The notes under the pieces: model-generated
Told to the model about the DNA's origin: nothing
The model's database searches: none
Seen by the model: the letters and a program-made list of their open reading frames with translations, nothing else
Program-made: the position numbers and the translations under genes
Shown here: positions 6,485 through 9,167 of the stretch, piece after piece
Layout of the letters: every line of letters starts with the position of its first letter
Position numbering within the stretch: position 1 is the stretch's first letter
NCBI GenBank assembly: GCA_020848595.1
Contig: JADLHV010000065.1
Location: 1-9,167 of the forward strand
Direction of reading: 5' to 3'
Source of the DNA: Bacteroidia bacterium
Lineage (GTDB): Bacteria; Bacteroidota; Bacteroidia; NS11-12g; UBA955
Length of the DNA: 9,167 bases

Positions 6485-6832
6485 TTATAAATAAGGCCAA
6501 AATATGATACAACCAATAATAAAAGAGGCAATCGAAAAAACCAATACTGCAGCCGCACTTAAATCCTTTATTTTGCCAGCAGTTTCATTATATTCTGGAC
6601 TAATCTTATTGACAATATTTTCAATTGCGGTATTAACAATCTCGAGAGACATGACACCACCTATACAAAGCAGAATTGCCATCCATTCAATTTTTGTAAC
6701 ACTAAAATAAAATCCCAGAATAAGCGCTAAACTAGCTGATAACACATGAAGTTTAAAATTGCGTTCACGCCAAATGAACGCAAAACCTTTAAAAGCATAG
6801 TAAAACGATTTGTATAGAGGGTTTTTAGCCAT
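6485..6832 (-). CDS. dgkA: DgkA-family small membrane lipid kinase (diacylglycerol or undecaprenol kinase)
   Basis: This is a 115-residue inner-membrane kinase that phosphorylates diacylglycerol, or undecaprenol in the Gram-positive branch of the family. Conserved elements are RERNFKLH (22-29, with the Glu that matches E28 of the E. coli enzyme), the signature LEIVNTAIE (63-71) and GKIKDLSAAAVL (86-97). Hydrophobic segments at about 30-46, 50-66 and 93-112 fit three membrane helices. The ERN-x-x-x-H form resembles undecaprenol kinases, so the lipid substrate is open. The start is the ATG at 6832: a longer frame begins at a TTG at 6847, but that codon lies inside the -7 box. It is transcribed away from the Omp28-like gene and towards tRNA-Leu(GAG). 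Confidence 0.9.
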   Translation of the reverse strand: MAKNPLYKSFYYAFKGFAFIWRERNFKLHVLSASLALILGFYFSVTKIEWMAILLCIGGVMSLEIVNTAIENIVNKISPEYNETAGKIKDLSAAAVLVFSIASFIIGCIIFWPYL

Positions 6833-6844
6833 AGAAGTCGCTTT

Positions 6845-6852
6845 CAAATGTA
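6845..6852 (-). promoter_or_regulatory. -7 box of dgkA
   Basis: TACATTTG on the minus strand is a full TAnnTTTG match. A TTG at 6869-6871 is only 16 bases upstream, shorter than usual, so the -33 element is poor. The box ends 12 bases before the ATG at 6832 and predicts a leader of about 5-8 nt. Confidence 0.5.
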
Positions 6853-6855
6853 ATA

Positions 6856-6887
6856 TTTTTATTATTTACAAGTATTGATTATTTTTG
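6856..6887 (+). promoter_or_regulatory. promoter of the Omp28-like gene and xerD
   Basis: TTTT (6856-6859), a 20-base spacer and TATTTTTG (6880-6887) match the consensus with one change in the -33 box. The -7 box ends only 4 bases before the ATG at 6892, so the mRNA should be leaderless or nearly so. It overlaps the upstream part of the divergent dgkA promoter within a 59-bp gap. Confidence 0.55.
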
Positions 6888-6891
6888 TAAT

Positions 6892-7743
6892 ATGAAACGT
6901 TTCGTGTTACCACTTTTAAGTATTGTTTTTATTACGGCATGTGAGGAAGTGCCACCAATTATTGACTTCTCTTTGCCTTATAAGACAAAGGATACCACTT
7001 ATATTGCATCGACTGTTCCAAGTGCTCAACATAAAGCTGTGTTAATAGAAGACATAACAGGCGTTAGATGCACCAATTGTCCGCAAGCTGCAGCTAAGAT
7101 TTCTGAAGTAATTAATGAGAAATCTGAAGATAGTGTTGTTGCTATTGCTTTATATACCAATCATTTACCTTCGTTTACAACACCTTGGGATGGTTTTCCA
7201 CTCTGCAATAGTGCCATTGCAACGACAATTGTAGATTATTATGGTGTGCCAAATGGATTGCCAAATGGTTATGTAGATCGTAATATTTTTGCTCCTAGTA
7301 CTGTTAGATTTAACGCCTATACAACTTGGAAAAACCTCGTTAATCAAAGATTGAAATTAGGTACACCTGTAAATATCAATTTACAAAGTACAGTGAATGG
7401 TAGAGTTGCGACAGTAAAGTTAAATTTCCAATACAATACAGATGCTAGTTCTACAAATCATAAATATGCCCTGTATTTAACAGAGAGTAAAATCGTTGGT
7501 ATGCAAACAGGAGCACCAGCGCCAAGCGACCAATACGAACATAATCACGTATTGCGTTATTCGTTTGGAAACCCATTAGGAATTCCTTTTAATGCACCAT
7601 TAACTGCTGGGCGAACATTTGAAAAAGAGCTCGATTATACCCTACCTGCAGAATATGTGATGGAAAATTGCCATTTAGTCTGTGTTGTCACCGATGTTAC
7701 TACTGGTGAAGTAGTGAATGTGCGCAGTATTCATCTCAAATAA
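6892..7743 (+). CDS. Omp28-like outer-membrane lipoprotein with thioredoxin-type CxxC
   Basis: This is a predicted lipoprotein of 283 residues. The signal peptide ends in the lipobox ITAC (Cys17), followed by EE. Residues 48-75 (KAVLIEDITGVRCTNCPQAA...) carry CTNC (Cys60, Cys63) after a beta strand. DYYGVPNGLPNGYVDR (115-130) contains a cis-Pro-like Leu-Pro, as in thioredoxin folds. The C-terminal part (about 155-283) looks like a beta-rich domain and has a further cysteine pair (Cys260, Cys264). The architecture matches the Omp28 group, named for a Porphyromonas gingivalis outer-membrane protein. A redox role is inferred from the CxxC only. The gene begins next to its -7 box, and xerD follows after 3 bp, so the two are probably cotranscribed. 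Confidence 0.82.
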   Translation: MKRFVLPLLSIVFITACEEVPPIIDFSLPYKTKDTTYIASTVPSAQHKAVLIEDITGVRCTNCPQAAAKISEVINEKSEDSVVAIALYTNHLPSFTTPWDGFPLCNSAIATTIVDYYGVPNGLPNGYVDRNIFAPSTVRFNAYTTWKNLVNQRLKLGTPVNINLQSTVNGRVATVKLNFQYNTDASSTNHKYALYLTESKIVGMQTGAPAPSDQYEHNHVLRYSFGNPLGIPFNAPLTAGRTFEKELDYTLPAEYVMENCHLVCVVTDVTTGEVVNVRSIHLK

Positions 7744-7746
7744 AGT

Positions 7747-8658
7747 ATGGATTGGCGCAGTGCCCGCATTGGATTCAAGCAATATCTTCAATTAGAGAAA
7801 TCACTTTCTAAAAATAGTATCAAAGCGTATTTGCACGACATCGAGTATTTTGATGCCTTTTTAATACGCAATAATAAATCAATCGGACCATTACAGGTTG
7901 TATATCAAGATTTATTAGAATATGTTTCCAGTTTGAATAGTGCTGGCGTAGCTGCTACATCGCAGGCTAGAATGATTAGTGGATTGCGATCTTTTTATAA
8001 ATATTTACTCTTAGAGGATGCATTGCAAGACGACCCAACAAGATTTTTAGAGATGCCAAAACAAGCGCGCAAGTTGCCAGAAGTTTTAAGTCTCGAAGAA
8101 ATTAATGACATGATTGCTCATATTGACATGAGTAAACCTATGGGACACCGAGATAAAGCTATGTTAGAGACTTTGTTTAGCAGTGGACTGCGCGTTAGTG
8201 AGTTGATAGGCTTAAATATTTCTGAGATTTTTTTCAAAGATGAATTTCTGAAAGTAAGAGGAAAAGGCAATAAAGAAAGGTTAGTGCCCATTGGTCAAGC
8301 AGCATTAAAAGCCATAGATATCTATTTAAATCAAGTTCGCGTTCATCAACCGGTGCAAAAGAAGTATAGTGATGTATTATTTTTAAATCATTTAGGAACA
8401 GGCATAAGTAGAGTCTCTGTGTTTAAAATTATTAAGAGTTTAGCTCAAGCGGCAGGCATAAGAAAAAATATTAGTCCACATACATTTAGACATTCATTTG
8501 CCACCTGTTTAGTAGAAGGTGGTGCAGATTTAAGAGCAGTTCAACAAATGTTAGGACACGAAAGCATCACCACTACCGAGATCTATACGCATTTAGACAG
8601 GTCGTATTTGAAAGAGACTATTCAGCTTTATCATCCACGTTCAAAAAGGCAAAAATAA
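7747..8658 (+). CDS. xerD: tyrosine recombinase XerD/XerC family
   Basis: Xer recombinases resolve chromosome dimers at dif during cell division. The protein has 303 residues, close to the usual length. An N-terminal SAM-like DNA-binding domain (about 1-95) precedes the catalytic domain (about 110-290). All active-site residues are visible: Arg149 (SSGLRVSEL), Lys173 (RGKGNKERL), His245 and Arg248 (SPHTFRHSFAT), His271 (MLGHESI) and the nucleophile Tyr280 (EIYTHLD). The gene lies 3 bp after the Omp28-like gene and has no promoter of its own that I can see. No att-like repeats or cargo genes flank it, so a chromosomal role is more likely than an integrase of a mobile element. XerD and XerC cannot be told apart with certainty here. 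Confidence 0.88.
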   Translation: MDWRSARIGFKQYLQLEKSLSKNSIKAYLHDIEYFDAFLIRNNKSIGPLQVVYQDLLEYVSSLNSAGVAATSQARMISGLRSFYKYLLLEDALQDDPTRFLEMPKQARKLPEVLSLEEINDMIAHIDMSKPMGHRDKAMLETLFSSGLRVSELIGLNISEIFFKDEFLKVRGKGNKERLVPIGQAALKAIDIYLNQVRVHQPVQKKYSDVLFLNHLGTGISRVSVFKIIKSLAQAAGIRKNISPHTFRHSFATCLVEGGADLRAVQQMLGHESITTTEIYTHLDRSYLKETIQLYHPRSKRQK

Positions 8659-9167
8659 TTAGAACATACCCGTCATAATGTCTTCTTGACTCGTATTATT
8701 GAAATAATCTGGAATTTTAAATTGACTTAAACAAGCATTAATAGCGTCATATTCGTGACGTTTCCCAATAAGAGCAGTTTCGATTTCTTCTTTATCTTTA
8801 ACATTAAAAAAGTCGCCAAAGAATTTAAATTCAGTTATGACACCTTTTTCGACAAAAATATATATTTCAATATTTCCACCTTCTGATTTGATTAATTTGC
8901 GGTAAGTATATTTAGGCGAGTATCCGAAGTTCCAATCCCAGGTTCTGTATTTTTCGTCAGCTAATTTTTCAATAGCAGCAATATCATCCGAAGTATATTC
9001 ATAAAAACTAACCTCATCGTATTTTTGAGCAATATGACGGATTATTAAGTCATAGAACTGAGAAACACTGAGAGGTTCGGTAAGATGTGCGCTTATATTG
9101 GTTACACGACTTCTAACCGATTTTACAGCTTTATCTTGAAATTTGAGCGGATTTACTTTGAGAGCTG
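8659..9167 (-). CDS. lplA: lipoate-protein ligase A (C-terminal part, cut by window edge)
   Basis: LplA attaches lipoate through a lipoyl-AMP intermediate to the E2 subunits of 2-oxoacid dehydrogenases and to GcvH. Only the last 168 codons are present; the N-terminal part and its start lie beyond 9167. Visible family features, in protein order, are VKSVRSRVTNI (about 9091-9123), WDWNFGYSPKY (about 8908-8940), EIYIFVEKGVI and FFGDFF (8806-8823), then the C-terminal accessory domain ending QEDIMTGMF. The frame is open throughout with one terminal TAA (8659-8661). That stop abuts the xerD stop with no base between, so the two genes converge without an intergenic terminator. I translated this frame by hand; the match to the LplA C-terminal half is strong. 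Confidence 0.9.
   Translation of the reverse strand, partial: ALKVNPLKFQDKAVKSVRSRVTNISAHLTEPLSVSQFYDLIIRHIAQKYDEVSFYEYTSDDIAAIEKLADEKYRTWDWNFGYSPKYTYRKLIKSEGGNIEIYIFVEKGVITEFKFFGDFFNVKDKEEIETALIGKRHEYDAINACLSQFKIPDYFNNTSQEDIMTGMF

Noticed and set aside
7747..8658. The tyrosine recombinase as integrase of a mobile element inserted at one of the tRNA-Leu genes
   Set aside because: The nearest tRNA is over 1.3 kb away with unrelated genes between, no tRNA-end repeat is visible near the recombinase, there are no cargo genes, and the protein has the length and motifs of housekeeping Xer.

Overview
The window is an AT-rich piece of a Bacteroidota (Bacteroidetes) chromosome. Four things point there: ClpP and trigger factor sequences of Bacteroidota type, an Omp28-like lipoprotein, little evidence of Shine-Dalgarno sites, and the Bacteroidota -7 promoter box TAnnTTTG in front of most transcription units. 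The genus cannot be settled from this sequence. The content is mostly housekeeping; there is no insertion sequence, CRISPR array, phage or defence island.

Layout. Positions 1-2061 are read on the minus strand and hold the 5' part of clpP, trigger factor (tig) upstream of it, and a tRNA-Leu(UAG) with a strong hairpin terminator. A minus-strand lipoprotein of the serine beta-lactamase-like hydrolase family follows (2139-3125). It diverges from a plus-strand pair: a bacterial GH3-family acyl-adenylating enzyme (3234-4748) and a ClC-type chloride transporter (4805-6286). A minus-strand tRNA-Leu(GAG) and a small DgkA-type lipid kinase occupy 6322-6832. A divergent plus-strand pair follows: an Omp28-like lipoprotein with a CxxC motif (6892-7743) and, 3 bp downstream, a XerD-type tyrosine recombinase (7747-8658). 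The window ends inside a convergent lplA (lipoate-protein ligase), of which only the C-terminal half is visible; its stop codon abuts that of xerD.

How the parts relate. tig and clpP form the classic protein-quality-control neighbourhood, but clpP has a good promoter of its own in the 177-bp gap. The other neighbours share no obvious pathway. No gap between genes exceeds 300 bp, and the short gaps are mostly used by promoters. Several -7 boxes lie only a few bases from the start codon, which implies nearly leaderless mRNAs and corrects two start codons (the hydrolase and the lipid kinase) to ATGs downstream of longer TTG-initiated frames. The less ordinary items are the bacterial GH3 enzyme, the hydrolase with altered secondary motifs, the clc gene with no usable ATG, and this compact promoter architecture. 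I see no clear evidence of a previously undescribed multi-gene system.
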